A DNA stretch of 64,000 nt from positions 558,322 to 622,321 of the forward strand of contig NZ_QGLF01000002.1 in assembly GCF_003173055.1 (NCBI RefSeq), in the 5' to 3' direction. Source of the DNA: Zavarzinia compransoris (GTDB lineage Bacteria; Pseudomonadota; Alphaproteobacteria; Zavarziniales; Zavarziniaceae). The notes beneath the pieces are model-generated. The model was not told where the DNA came from, did not search any database, and saw only the letters and a list, made by a program, of their open reading frames with translations. The position numbers and the translations under genes were made by a program. Positions 16,771 through 25,783 of the stretch are shown here, in pieces (position 1 is the stretch's first letter; the number at the start of each line of letters is the position of its first letter).

Positions 16771-17349
16771 ATGACAGCTCGGCTTGTACCAACGCGGTCC
16801 GGGACGGACGGCCGGCGCGAACCGCCGGGCGGGATCGGCATCTGGATCCTGCTCGCCGTCGATACGCTCGTCTTTCTCACCCTGTTCGGCAGTTTCGCCG
16901 CCGACAGGCTTGCGGCCCCGGTCGAATTCGCCGCGGCCCGCGGCCGCCTCGACCCGCTTCCCGGGCTGGTCAATACGCTGGTCCTGCTGACGAGTTCCTG
17001 GGCCATGGCCGCTGCCGTCCTCGAGGCGCGGGCCGGCCGCGCCGCGCGGGCCGCCCTGCTGCTGCGCGGGGCCATGGCCTGGGGGGCCCTGTTCATGGTC
17101 GTGAAGGGGTTCGAATACCGCCATTCGGCGGCGGCGGCCCTGGCCGTTCCCGGCGATTTCTTCGGCTATTATTTCGCGATCACGATATTGCACCTGTTCC
17201 ATGTCGTCGCCGGGATCGTCGCGATCCATGTCTTCGCCGGCCGTCTCGCGAGATGCGGCCAGGCGCCCGGGCTCGAGGCCCTCGGCATCTACTGGCATGT
17301 CGTCGACGTGCTGTGGCTCGTCATCTTCCCCCTTCTCTATCTGATCTGA
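16771..17349 (+). CDS. Cytochrome c oxidase subunit III-like membrane protein, NorE type
   Basis: A 192-residue protein with five predicted membrane spans, roughly 22-45, 62-82, 92-115, 130-155 and 168-190. It has ILHLFHVVAGIVAIHVF and YWHVVDVLWLVIFPLLY, the paired His-rich helices of subunit III. Five spans instead of seven is typical of NorE, the accessory protein next to nitric-oxide reductase. No NOR or oxidase catalytic subunit is nearby, so this is an orphan copy. It is followed after 11 bases by a NorF-like small protein. The function here is unknown; assembly or stabilisation of a respiratory complex is the family expectation. Confidence 0.78.
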   Translation: MTARLVPTRSGTDGRREPPGGIGIWILLAVDTLVFLTLFGSFAADRLAAPVEFAAARGRLDPLPGLVNTLVLLTSSWAMAAAVLEARAGRAARAALLLRGAMAWGALFMVVKGFEYRHSAAAALAVPGDFFGYYFAITILHLFHVVAGIVAIHVFAGRLARCGQAPGLEALGIYWHVVDVLWLVIFPLLYLI

Positions 17350-17360
17350 GGGCGTGTCGC

Positions 17361-17606
17361 ATGAAGGAACTGGGCATCGTCTGGATCGTCCTCGCCGGCC
17401 TGACCGGCGGCACGGCCTGGCTGTTCGAGCACCCGGGCCTCGCCTGGTCCCTGCCGGCGATCGCCGGGGTCGCCGCGGTCAAGGCGGCGCTGGTCATGCA
17501 TTACTTCATGGACTTGCGGCTTGCGCCCTGGGGCTTGCGCCTTGCCGCCGGCCTGTGGCTGGCCGCCGCCCTGGCCGTCATGCTCAGCGGGGGCGTGACC
17601 CTGTAG
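17361..17606 (+). CDS. Small cytochrome c oxidase subunit IV-like protein, NorF type
   Basis: An 81-residue protein with three predicted membrane spans, around 4-21, 28-50 and 57-78. The middle span contains AAVKAALVMHYFMDLRLA, the conserved K..HYFM pattern of prokaryotic subunit IV and NorF proteins. It follows the NorE-like gene in an operon. As with its partner, there is no catalytic oxidase or NO-reductase gene in the window. The stop codon lies in the loop of a hairpin shared with the opposite gene. Confidence 0.72.
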   Translation: MKELGIVWIVLAGLTGGTAWLFEHPGLAWSLPAIAGVAAVKAALVMHYFMDLRLAPWGLRLAAGLWLAAALAVMLSGGVTL

Positions 17607-17617
17607 ATCACGCCCCC
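17589..17617. terminator. Convergent hairpin between NorF-like and membrane protein genes
   Basis: GGGGGCGTGA (17589-17598) pairs perfectly with TCACGCCCCC (17608-17617) around a nine-base loop containing the NorF-like stop codon. There is no T-run on either side, so termination strength is uncertain. Confidence 0.5.
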
Positions 17618-17625
17618 GGGCGGGG

Positions 17626-18372
17626 TCAGTCCTCCCACTCGGCGAAACGGTCGACGCCGCGGATGACGTAGCAGGCGACCGGAATGATCCAGACGAAGAA
17701 CATGATGTAGACGGCCCAGAAGGAAATCAGGCCGTTCCAGGCCAGGGGGCCGGTGGTGAAGAAGGGCACCATCGTGTCGGAGATATAGAGCGCGCCGACC
17801 GCGAAGGTGAGCCAGCACAGCCATGCCGGCACGATCGGCGCTGCCCGCCGGTCGCGCAGGAACAGGACGGCGAAGGGAATATACTGGAGCAGGGTGCAGG
17901 TGATCTGCACGTCGATGGTGATCCAGCCGAGATCGTTCAGGAGCATGATGTCCTGCGGCGTGCGCAGTTCGGGCCGGAACGCCGCCGTCAGCCACAGGAA
18001 CAGGGCGACGACGATGATCACCCAGGTCAGCACCGCGCCGATCAGCTGCATGGTCGACAGTGCCGCCGACCGGCCCTCGGCCTTGCGCATCAATTGGGCG
18101 ATGGCGACGGCGAACACGATGTAGAGGGGCTGGAACAGCAGGGTGATCACCATGCCGATGCGGATGCCCAGGCTGTTGGCGGTGTAGAAGTCCGCCACCG
18201 CCTGCGGCCCCCAATGGGCGGCGGGCGGCGGCATGAAGCCGGCGATCAGGGCAAAGCCGATCACCGAGCCGACGATATAGACCGGCCCCATCCAGGCGCA
18301 GAATTTCCACACCCGCGTATCCCACGACAGGCGCCGCGTCGCGCTGCCGCTCAAGGCTTCGATCGTAACCAT
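17626..18372 (-). CDS. Six-helix integral membrane protein of unknown function
   Basis: A 248-residue protein starting at ATG 18372, with six clear hydrophobic spans. They begin KFCAWMGPVYIVGSVIGFAL, then GMVITLLFQPLYIVFAV, LTWVIIVVALFLWLTAA, and an amphipathic fourth ending LQYIPFAVLFL. The last two are CWLTFAVGALYISDTMVPFF and YIMFFVWIIPVACYVI. I do not recognise a named family with certainty. It is convergent with the NorE/NorF-like pair and lies 94 bases downstream of the LAL regulator on the same strand. Its own box motif sits just upstream. A transport or sensor role linked to the regional catabolism is only a guess. Confidence 0.65.
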   Translation of the reverse strand: MVTIEALSGSATRRLSWDTRVWKFCAWMGPVYIVGSVIGFALIAGFMPPPAAHWGPQAVADFYTANSLGIRIGMVITLLFQPLYIVFAVAIAQLMRKAEGRSAALSTMQLIGAVLTWVIIVVALFLWLTAAFRPELRTPQDIMLLNDLGWITIDVQITCTLLQYIPFAVLFLRDRRAAPIVPAWLCWLTFAVGALYISDTMVPFFTTGPLAWNGLISFWAVYIMFFVWIIPVACYVIRGVDRFAEWED

Positions 18373-18448
18373 TGAAATCCCTCCCCGGTCGGTCGCCGCC
18401 GCCTTCGGCCGGCCGGGCAAACCTTATCGCCGAAGCGGGCGGCGCGAC

Positions 18449-18467
18449 CTCGACCAAGGATGGGGCT
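18449..18467 (-). promoter_or_regulatory. Recurring box before the membrane protein gene
   Basis: On the minus strand it reads GAGCCCCATCCTTGGTCGAG, ending about 77 bases before the membrane protein start. It abuts the stop codon of the LAL regulator, so it lies exactly in the short gap between the two genes. Confidence 0.45.
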
Positions 18468-21085
18468 CAGGCCAGGATGCCGTTGGCCCGGGCCTTGGCG
18501 ATGGCCGCGGTCCGGGTCTTCACCTCCCATTTGTTGAAGACATTGTGCAGGTGCCATTTGATCGTCGGCAGCGAGATCAGCATATGGGCTGCGATGTCGG
18601 CGTTCTTCAGGCCGCTGGCCGCCAGGGTCAGGACCTTGACCTCTGCGGGCGTCAGGGGTTCCGCCGGCGCGTCTTCCTCCGCGGCCGGCTCCGCCGCCGC
18701 GACGGCGATGCCGCAGGTATCAGCGATCGCCTCGGCAAGGGCGATGCAGGCGGGATCGACCCGCCCGGCAAGGCGCCGGGCATGGTCGGCCAGGGCCGGC
18801 GCCAGCAGGCGGAACAGGATCGCATTGTCGAGGAAGCACTGGTGCAGCCCCTCGGGCGCCGCGCGCTCGATCGCCGCCCACAGGCATTTGATGGCCAGGC
18901 CGCTGTCGCCTTCGGCGAGATGGGCGGCGGCGCGCAGGATCGAGGCTTCGGCATGGGCGCGGAAACGCCGGTTGGTCGCCGCCGGGCCCATGATCGTGCT
19001 GGTGATGGCGATGACCTGCCGCGTCTCGCCCTGGGCCAGGTGATGGCGGGCGAGGGCCAGGCGGATCTGTTCCGCGATCGAGGGGCAGTGGCGCACGCTC
19101 GCCTGGGCCAGCACGTCGAGATCGGCGAGGTGGCGCAGGCCGCTGCCCTCGCTGCGGCCGCCGCGGGGGCTGAGGGCGGCATCGATCCGCAGCAGCCGCA
19201 GCTGGTTGCGCGCCCGCGGGCCGAAACGCTGCTCGATGGTGTTCTCCAGGCCGTTGGCCAGGGCCAGGGCGGCGTCGATGCCCTCGCGGCGCAGCTTCGA
19301 GGCCATGGCGACGCGGATCCCGGCGATCGCGGTATCGGCGACGCCGTGGCGCAGCCCTGCGACCAGATAGCGGTCGATCAGCCGTTCCGCCGCCTCGACC
19401 GCGCCGCTGTCGAGAAGGGCGGCGGCCCGGACCAGTTCGATGGTGGGACGGATGGCGTTGCCGCGGTCGATGTCCGCCGGCACCGCGTCCAGGCGGCGCA
19501 GGGCTTCGAGCGGCAGGCCGCCGTCAAGCGCGTGCAGGGCGGCGACGATGGCGATCCAGGCGCGGAGATACTGGCTGTCGCCGCGGGCGGCCTCGGCCCG
19601 GGCGAGGTCGAGGGCCGCCGCCGCCCGGATCGGATCGAGCAGCGCCATGCCCGACATGGCCAGCGCGATGGCGATGGTGATGCGGTCGATCGGCGGCGCA
19701 TCCGCGGCTTCGATCAGCCAGCGCGAGCCTTCCTGGCGCACGCGGTCGAATTCCTCGAAACCGAAGGCGACCAGGATCTGGATCAGGCGCATGCGCAGCG
19801 AATTGCCGCCGCCGAAGATCCGCTCGGGATCGGCGAGCAATTGCGCCACCCGGGGGAAATCGCCGTGGAAGACGACGCTGCGGCTGATCCAGAACAGGTT
19901 GTCCGGCGATTTCCGGATCGTCGGCGTCAGGTGTTCCAGCATGGGCATCAGCGCGTCGGACTTGCCTTCGCGGGCGAAGATATCGTCGGCGTGGCGGCAC
20001 AGCAGGGCCGCCGCCTCGTCGCCCTGGCCGGCCTTCAGGCGGCAGGTGGCGGCCAGCACCCAATGGCGGCGCGCCTCGTGCCAGTCGGCCGCGGTCATCA
20101 GGACGAGCTTGACCAGGTCCGGGTCGCGTTCCCGGGCGACCGCGGTCAGATAGTCGCGGAACAGGGGGTGCAGGCGGAAGCCGGTGCTGCCGGTCGCGGT
20201 CACGAAGGGGCAGGCATCGACCGCCCGCATCAGCGCGAAGGCCGCGGGCCGGCCGGTCACCGCCTCGGCGAGATCGGCATTCAGCCCGTCCAAAGGCGCG
20301 AGAAGGAGCAGGAGTTCGGCGGTTTCCTGCGGCACCAGGGCGACCGCATCCTCGAAATAGGCGGTGAATTCGCGCAGCGTGCCCGAAAAATCGCGGGCGA
20401 TCTGGGGCAGGCTTTCGCCGCGCGCCAGCCGGCGATGCACCACCGTCAGGGCGGCGGCCCAGCCATCGGCGCGCTGGATGATGGTGTCGAGCGCATTTTC
20501 CTCTTCGGGCGCGAGGGCAGCGGCGAAAAGGGCGCGGGCTTCCGACGGCGCATAGGCGAGGTCGGCGAGGCCGATCTCCTCCATCTTGCCGTCGATCAGC
20601 AAGCTGCCCATGCCGCAGCGGAAGCGATGGCGGGCGGTGGCCAGCACGCGAATGGCGCCATCGGCGCGGTGGAAACTCTCGACCACCAATTGCCGCTGGG
20701 GCTTGTGGTCGGCATGGTGGAAATCGTCGATCAGGAGATAGGCGGCCTCCTGCCCGGGTGCGGGGCGCAGGGCTTCGATCACCGCCTCGGGCGTGAGCGG
20801 GCCGTCCGCCGCCCCCACCGCCTGCCGCAGCCTTTCGGCGAAGACCGCGGGATCGGCGCAATCCGGCGTGCAGGACAGGAAGGCGACGGCGGCGTGCCGG
20901 GCGGCGAGGTCGGCCCGGGCGTCGGCCAGCGCGCGGGATTTGCCGCTGCCCGGCGGGGCGAAGATCGCGGTGACGATATTCCGCGCCAGACTGCCGGCAA
21001 TGGCGCCGGCGACGCGCGGCCGGGCGAGGACGGCCCCGCGCCGCGCCGGCGGCATCGAATCGGTCTGGGTGGCTCCCATGGTCAT
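18467..21085 (-). CDS. LuxR-family ATP-dependent transcriptional regulator (MalT/LAL type)
   Basis: An 872-residue large LuxR (LAL) protein. Walker A is APPGSGKS at 43-50 and Walker B is YLLIDDFHHAD around 115-126. A long alpha-helical, TPR-like middle region follows. The C-terminal LuxR helix-turn-helix lies in LTPAEVKVLTLAASGLKNAD and the following HMLISLPTIKWHLHNVF. I chose ATG 21085 because GGGGAGGAAAC precedes it; an upstream extension of 56 codons lacks this. LAL proteins are ATP- and inducer-dependent activators. It is divergent from an AraC regulator. It is a good candidate for binding the recurring box, whose GGGGATGGGG strand resembles the MalT box. Confidence 0.9.
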   Translation of the reverse strand: MTMGATQTDSMPPARRGAVLARPRVAGAIAGSLARNIVTAIFAPPGSGKSRALADARADLAARHAAVAFLSCTPDCADPAVFAERLRQAVGAADGPLTPEAVIEALRPAPGQEAAYLLIDDFHHADHKPQRQLVVESFHRADGAIRVLATARHRFRCGMGSLLIDGKMEEIGLADLAYAPSEARALFAAALAPEEENALDTIIQRADGWAAALTVVHRRLARGESLPQIARDFSGTLREFTAYFEDAVALVPQETAELLLLLAPLDGLNADLAEAVTGRPAAFALMRAVDACPFVTATGSTGFRLHPLFRDYLTAVARERDPDLVKLVLMTAADWHEARRHWVLAATCRLKAGQGDEAAALLCRHADDIFAREGKSDALMPMLEHLTPTIRKSPDNLFWISRSVVFHGDFPRVAQLLADPERIFGGGNSLRMRLIQILVAFGFEEFDRVRQEGSRWLIEAADAPPIDRITIAIALAMSGMALLDPIRAAAALDLARAEAARGDSQYLRAWIAIVAALHALDGGLPLEALRRLDAVPADIDRGNAIRPTIELVRAAALLDSGAVEAAERLIDRYLVAGLRHGVADTAIAGIRVAMASKLRREGIDAALALANGLENTIEQRFGPRARNQLRLLRIDAALSPRGGRSEGSGLRHLADLDVLAQASVRHCPSIAEQIRLALARHHLAQGETRQVIAITSTIMGPAATNRRFRAHAEASILRAAAHLAEGDSGLAIKCLWAAIERAAPEGLHQCFLDNAILFRLLAPALADHARRLAGRVDPACIALAEAIADTCGIAVAAAEPAAEEDAPAEPLTPAEVKVLTLAASGLKNADIAAHMLISLPTIKWHLHNVFNKWEVKTRTAAIAKARANGILA

Positions 21086-21136
21086 TGTTTCCTCCCCGGC
21101 CGGTACTGGTCGCTTTGCCGTACCGTTTTCTTGTGC

Positions 21137-21225
21137 GCCCATCTTAAGGCAGGAGTTTCCCGGGCAGAATGTCCGGACGGGCCAATTTTCTTGATCGATT
21201 CCGCCAAATCGCGCCATCCTGCCCC
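21137..21225. promoter_or_regulatory. Divergent LAL/AraC promoter gap with box-like half sites
   Basis: The 166-base gap between the two regulators holds GCCCATCTTAAGGCAGG (21137-21153), close to the box at 25901, and CCATCCTGCCCC (21214-21225), identical to part of the block at 12508. These suggest autoregulation by whichever regulator binds the box. Confidence 0.35.
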
Positions 21226-21251
21226 GGCAGGTTGCGCAGCGGAGGAGCCGC

Positions 21252-22304
21252 ATGCCCGGTGATGCGAAACGAAGGGGCGCGAGCCCTGCCGCCCCTGCCG
21301 GCGGCGGGCCGCGCTGGCAGGCCCTGGCCGGCGTGGAGCGGGCGGCGATGGCGTTCCAGGCCCGGCTCGGCCGGCCCTGGCCGGCGGCGGTCGGCCCCCT
21401 TGAACTGCCGGCGGAGGGGGCGCCCAGCCACCGCGACTTCGCCCGCGAATTGACCCGCTATGCCGTCCGCCTGAACGACGAGGGCCTGAAGCTGCTGGCG
21501 GAGCCGATCGCGCTCGGCTCGTTCCACCTTGCCGCCGATGCGGTGGTGGGCGAGCCGACCCTGTTCGACATCTGGCGGAAATGCGCCCGCTTCAACAATA
21601 CGGTGACGCCGGCGCCGCCGCTCTCCGCCCGGATGCTGGGCGACCGCATCGCCCTGGTCTGGGCCGATGCCGGGCCGGAGCGCGCCCATCCGCTGTTTCC
21701 CTTCGTGCAACTGCTGTTCTTCCAGCGCCTCACGGTCTGGCTGACCGGGCAGCGAACCCTCGACGGCACGCTGCATGTTCCGGCCGCCGCCGCCCCCTTC
21801 GTCGACGATTGGGCCGGCATCCTGCGCGGGCGGGTGGAACGGGCGGAGGTCTTCGGCTTCTCCATTCCGGGCGAACTGGCCGCCCTGCCCAATATCCGCG
21901 ATCACCGGGCGCTGGCGGAACTGGCCAGCCGGCCGACCGAATACATGCTGTTCGTCGACGACGAGCCGGGCCTGACCGAGCGGGTGCGCCGCATCCTGCG
22001 CGGCCGCCCGGGCGAGATCGTCGCGCTCGAGACGGTCAGTGACCTTTTGCATATCAGTTCGCGCAGCCTCAGCCGCCATCTCGCGGCCGAAGGGACGAAT
22101 TTCTCCGACCTCCGCACCGAGATCATCTGCGAGGCGGCGGTGCGCCTGCTCGGCCGCAGCACGCTGCCGATCGCGGAAATCGCCCGCCACCTCGGCTTTG
22201 CCGAGGCGGCCAGCTTCAACCGCCTGTTCCGCCGCGGCACGGGCATGGCGCCCAGCGCCTGCCGCCGCACCCTGGCCTCGACCCGCATCGACGACCTGCC
22301 CTGA
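21252..22304 (+). CDS. AraC-family transcriptional regulator
   Basis: A 350-residue protein starting at ATG 21252 after GGAGGAG. The C-terminal third holds the double helix-turn-helix: DLLHISSRSLSRHLAAEGTN, then LLGRSTLPIAEIARHLGFAE and ASFNRLFRRGTGMAPSACRR. The N-terminal part (LLAEPIALGSFHLAADAVVG and FPFVQLLFFQRLTVWLTG) resembles the ligand-binding domain of OruR/ArgR-like AraC proteins (PF12625 type). It is divergent from the LAL regulator and just upstream of the DUF1302 gene. It could control the DUF1302/DUF1329 set, the recurring box, or both. Confidence 0.88.
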   Translation: MPGDAKRRGASPAAPAGGGPRWQALAGVERAAMAFQARLGRPWPAAVGPLELPAEGAPSHRDFARELTRYAVRLNDEGLKLLAEPIALGSFHLAADAVVGEPTLFDIWRKCARFNNTVTPAPPLSARMLGDRIALVWADAGPERAHPLFPFVQLLFFQRLTVWLTGQRTLDGTLHVPAAAAPFVDDWAGILRGRVERAEVFGFSIPGELAALPNIRDHRALAELASRPTEYMLFVDDEPGLTERVRRILRGRPGEIVALETVSDLLHISSRSLSRHLAAEGTNFSDLRTEIICEAAVRLLGRSTLPIAEIARHLGFAEAASFNRLFRRGTGMAPSACRRTLASTRIDDLP

Positions 22305-22306
22305 CC

Positions 22307-22333
22307 GATACCCGTCCTTGGTATGGGACGGGG
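22307..22333 (+). promoter_or_regulatory. Recurring box before DUF1302 gene 1
   Basis: CCCGTCCTTGGTATGGGACG followed by GGG begins seven bases after the AraC stop and lies about 137 bases before ATG 22470. CCCGTCC and GGACGGG form an inverted repeat around the TTGGTAT centre, suggesting a dimer site. The rest of this gap shows nothing further. Confidence 0.5.
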
Positions 22334-22469
22334 TCGGAAAGATGGGCCCAGATTGATCACAACGCTCGGGCTGCGGGCGTTGTGGTTGCGTTCGAACAAG
22401 CCGGATCAACGGCCGTCAAACGGCAAGAACGATCCGCCGGGAACTGCCCGGCGGACGACAGGGGGACTC

Positions 22470-24245
22470 ATGTTCAGGAGTCAGGGAAAAGGCCGCATCG
22501 CCTTGGCGGCCTTGGCCGTCGGTGCCTTCGGCACCGCGGGCGGATCGCAGGCCGCGGAATTCAGGCTGGGCGATGCCGACATCACCTTCAACAATGTAAT
22601 CAGCACGGGCATGTCGATCCGGGCCGAACGGCCCGATCCCGAATTCGCCGCGCCGGGCAATCTGCCCGGGGGCCAGGCCTCGTCCAATGCCTTCGACGAC
22701 GGCTCGCTGAATTTCGGCAAGGGCGAGATCGTGTCGAGCACGGTGCGCCTGTTCTCCGAACTGAAGCTCGACTTCGGCGATTTCGGCGCCGTCGTCAGCG
22801 GCAAGGCGTGGTACGACCACGAGCTTTCCGAGGGCAAGCGGGACCACGGCAGTATCGCCGGCGGTTACGGGGCGGGGCGGCACCTGGATGATTCGGGCTT
22901 TGCCAACCTCGCCCGCTTCAGCGGCGTCGCCTTGCTCGACGCCTATGTCCGCGGCAGCCTCGATGTCGGCGACATGCCGCTCGAACTGCGGGCCGGGCGC
23001 CAGGTCGTCAGCTGGGGCGAAAGCACTTTCATCCCCGGCGGCATCAATGTGATCAACCCGGTCGACGTCAACGCCTTCCGCCGGCCCGGGGCGGAATTGA
23101 AGGAGGGCCTGCTGCCGGTCGGCATGGCCTATGGCAACCTGGGCCTGACCCCCGATCTCAGCCTCGAAGCCTTCTACCAGTTCGAATGGCTGCCGACCGA
23201 GATCGACGGCTGCGGCACGTTCTTCTCGACCGTCGATGCCCTGGCCAAGGGCTGCAACACTTTCACCCTGGGCACGGGCGGCGACGCGGCCACCATCGCC
23301 GGCGGCGTGACCGCGAAACGCGCCCCCGACCTGAAGCCCGAGGACACGGGGCAGTTCGGCTTCGCGTTGCGCTATTTCTGGCAGGATCTCGATGTCGAGC
23401 TGGGCGCCTATTTCCTCAACTATCACAGCCGCCTGCCCTTCATCAGCGCCTATAAGACGACGGCGGCCAATGGCGCCACCCCCTTCATCCCGGGCGATCC
23501 GCGGGGCGGCAACCCGCGCTATGTCGCCGAATATCCCGAGGATATCCAGCTCTACGGCGTCAGTTTCGCCACTGTGATCGGCGGCGTCTCGGTCTCGGGC
23601 GAGGTCAGCTACCGGCCGGAACAGCCGGTCCAATACAATGCCAGCGACATCATCGCCGCCGCGGTTTCGGGCGGGACGGCGGTGGATACGCCGATCTCGG
23701 CGGTCTGGCGGGGCATGGCGGCGGGCGAACTGCTGCACGGCTACGACAAGCTGCGCCAGACCCATGCCCAGGTCACCGCGTTCAAGACCTTGCCGCCGGC
23801 GCTCGGCGCCGCCGGCATTACCCTGATCGGCGAGGCCGGGCTCGAAGTGCTGGGCAATATGTCGGACACGATCCGCTACGGCCGCAGTTCAGTCTTCGGC
23901 ATTGCCGCCTATGGCGGCGCCTGCCGCGAGACGACGGCGAAGAAATGCGCCAACGACGGCTATGTCAGCGATTTCTCCTGGGGCTATCGGGCGCGGGCGG
24001 TCTTCGACTATCCGGGCGTCTATGCCGGCATCAATGCCAAGCCCTTCGTCAGCTGGTCGCATGACGTCGACGGCTATTCCGCCGACGGCACCTTCGCCGA
24101 GGGGCGGATCGGCCTCGGCCTCGGCGTCGACCTTGACTATCAGGGTTACAGCGTCGGGGCGTCCTACACCACTTTCAGCGGCGGGGACTATACCTACGGC
24201 CACGACCGCGACTTCTTCGCGCTGAGCGCGACGGCCCGGTTCTGA
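22470..24245 (+). CDS. DUF1302-family exported outer-membrane-type protein (1)
   Basis: A 591-residue protein with a signal peptide (GRIALAALAVGAFGTAGGSQA, predicted cleavage before AE). The mature part carries alternating strands and the conserved RAGRQVVSWGESTFIPGGIN and NPVDVNAFRRPGAELKEGLL blocks of DUF1302. It ends in a terminal Phe (SATARF), as outer-membrane beta-barrels often do. ATG 22470 puts the signal peptide at the N terminus; 49 upstream codons do not fit. DUF1302 proteins usually accompany DUF1329 proteins in clusters for sterols, hydrocarbons or polyesters. A channel for a hydrophobic substrate is the likely role (inference). Confidence 0.82.
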   Translation: MFRSQGKGRIALAALAVGAFGTAGGSQAAEFRLGDADITFNNVISTGMSIRAERPDPEFAAPGNLPGGQASSNAFDDGSLNFGKGEIVSSTVRLFSELKLDFGDFGAVVSGKAWYDHELSEGKRDHGSIAGGYGAGRHLDDSGFANLARFSGVALLDAYVRGSLDVGDMPLELRAGRQVVSWGESTFIPGGINVINPVDVNAFRRPGAELKEGLLPVGMAYGNLGLTPDLSLEAFYQFEWLPTEIDGCGTFFSTVDALAKGCNTFTLGTGGDAATIAGGVTAKRAPDLKPEDTGQFGFALRYFWQDLDVELGAYFLNYHSRLPFISAYKTTAANGATPFIPGDPRGGNPRYVAEYPEDIQLYGVSFATVIGGVSVSGEVSYRPEQPVQYNASDIIAAAVSGGTAVDTPISAVWRGMAAGELLHGYDKLRQTHAQVTAFKTLPPALGAAGITLIGEAGLEVLGNMSDTIRYGRSSVFGIAAYGGACRETTAKKCANDGYVSDFSWGYRARAVFDYPGVYAGINAKPFVSWSHDVDGYSADGTFAEGRIGLGLGVDLDYQGYSVGASYTTFSGGDYTYGHDRDFFALSATARF

Positions 24246-24265
24246 GACCGGCCGGGGAGGATGAC

Positions 24266-25624
24266 GTGAACAGATCTGCACTCCATGCGCTTTCGGCCAT
24301 CGCCTGTCTCGCGCTGGCATCGCCCGCCGCCGCCCGCATGACGGAGGGCGAGGCTGCCCGCCTCGGCGCCGATCTCACCCCGACGGGGGCGGAACGGGCG
24401 GGCAATGCCGCCGGCACGATCCCCGCCTGGGACGGCGGCCTGGCGGTCCCCCTGCCGGGCATCGTGCCCGGCACCTCGCGGCCCGATCCCTATCCGGACG
24501 ACAAGCCGCTGTTCCGCATTACGGCGGCCAATCTCGACCAGTATCGCGGCCAATTGTCGGACGGCCAGGCGGCCATGCTGAAACGCTATGCCGGCACCTA
24601 TTACATGAATGTCTATCCGACCCGGCGCAGCGCCGCCCTGCCGCCCGCGATCTATGCGGCGATCAAGGCCCAGGCGAGCCGGACCGAACTGGCGGACGGC
24701 GGCAACGGCATCAATAACCTCGGCCAGTCGACCGTGCCCTTCCCGCAGCCGAAGACCGGCCAGGAAGCGATCTGGAACCATCTGGTGCGCTATCGCGGCG
24801 AGGCCATCGACCGCCGGGTGCTGCAGGCGGTGGTGCAGGGCAACGGTTCCTATGCCCCGGTCATCATCCGCGACATGATCTCCTTCCGGCCATCCTTCGC
24901 CGGCCGGCCCGACCTCGACAATACGCTGTTCATGGATGTCCAGCGGGTGCTGGCGCCGCAGCGCCTGGCCGGCACCGCGCTGCTCGCGATCGATGCCGTC
25001 AACCAGGTGCTGGAGGCGCGCCAGGCCTGGGTCTACAACGCCGGCATGCGCCGGGTCCTGCGCGCCCCCGAAGTCGCCTACGACAACCCGGGGACGGCGG
25101 CGGACGGCGCCCGCACCACCGACAATTACGACATGTACAACGGCGCCATCGACCGCTACGACTGGAAGCTGATCGGCAAGCGCGAAACCTATGTCCCCTA
25201 TAACGCCAACCGTATCGATGCCCGCGCCCTCAAGTATGACGACATCATCCGCCCGGGCCATCTGAACCCGGAACACCTGCGTTACGAACTGCACCGGGTG
25301 TGGACGGTCGAGGCGACGCTGAAGGAAGGCCAGCGCCACATCTATGCCAAGCGCGTGTTCTATCTCGACGAGGATACCTGGTCGGCCCTCGCCATCGATC
25401 ATTACGACGGGCGCGGCCAGCTCTGGCGCGTCGCCGAGGGGCACCTGCTGCAATATACCGAGGCGACGGTGCCGCTCTACGCCGTCGAAGTGCTCTACGA
25501 CCTGAACGACGACCGCTATCTCGCCTTCGGCATGAACAACGAGGAACCCTACGAGTTGAACTTCGACTGGCGAGCGGAGGACGGCTTCTACACCCCGAGC
25601 AACCTGCGGCGTTTCTCGAACTGA
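24266..25624 (+). CDS. DUF1329-family exported protein (1)
   Basis: A 452-residue protein starting at GTG 24266 behind GGGGAGGATGAC; the ATG five bases earlier is immediately followed by a stop. The signal peptide is SALHALSAIACLALASPAAA. DUF1329 landmarks are LTPTGAERAGNAAGTIPAWD, QAWVYNAGMRRVLRAPEVAY and YELHRVWTVEATLKEGQRH. The domain resembles LolA/LolB-type lipid carriers in family descriptions I recall. It follows DUF1302 gene 1 by 20 bases, and the pair is the usual DUF1302-DUF1329 unit. A periplasmic or outer-membrane carrier for hydrophobic substrates is likely (inference). Confidence 0.82.
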   Translation: MNRSALHALSAIACLALASPAAARMTEGEAARLGADLTPTGAERAGNAAGTIPAWDGGLAVPLPGIVPGTSRPDPYPDDKPLFRITAANLDQYRGQLSDGQAAMLKRYAGTYYMNVYPTRRSAALPPAIYAAIKAQASRTELADGGNGINNLGQSTVPFPQPKTGQEAIWNHLVRYRGEAIDRRVLQAVVQGNGSYAPVIIRDMISFRPSFAGRPDLDNTLFMDVQRVLAPQRLAGTALLAIDAVNQVLEARQAWVYNAGMRRVLRAPEVAYDNPGTAADGARTTDNYDMYNGAIDRYDWKLIGKRETYVPYNANRIDARALKYDDIIRPGHLNPEHLRYELHRVWTVEATLKEGQRHIYAKRVFYLDEDTWSALAIDHYDGRGQLWRVAEGHLLQYTEATVPLYAVEVLYDLNDDRYLAFGMNNEEPYELNFDWRAEDGFYTPSNLRRFSN

Positions 25625-25630
25625 CGGCCA

Positions 25631-25650
25631 CCCCCGACCAAGGTTCGGGG
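25631..25650. promoter_or_regulatory. Palindromic relative of the recurring box after DUF1329 gene 1
   Basis: CCCCCGACCAAGGTTCGGGG begins seven bases past the DUF1329 stop. Its CCCCGA and TCGGGG arms pair around the CCAAGG centre. It could be a box copy on the minus strand or an attenuating hairpin; no T-run follows. Confidence 0.3.
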
Positions 25651-25783
25651 CCGGCCGGGCGGCCGCCGCCTATTGCTCGCGCGACGGCGGCCTGCGGAGC
25701 TTGCGGCCGTCGCGACCGAACCCGCCGGCTCAGGCGCTGTCGCCTGGCCCGCGGGGACGGTCGTCCTCGCGCGCTCCGCGCGT
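25651..25783. other. GC-rich noncoding stretch within the 375-base DUF1329 gap
   Basis: No credible gene, ribosome site or promoter was recognised between the palindrome at 25631 and the hairpin at 25784. If the downstream hairpin-terminator is a small RNA, its promoter could lie here, but no clear -35/-10 pair was seen. Confidence 0.4.

Noticed and set aside
16771-17606. Evidence for denitrification
   Set aside because: NorE/NorF-like genes alone do not show nitric-oxide reduction; no norC, norB, norQ or norD is present in the window.
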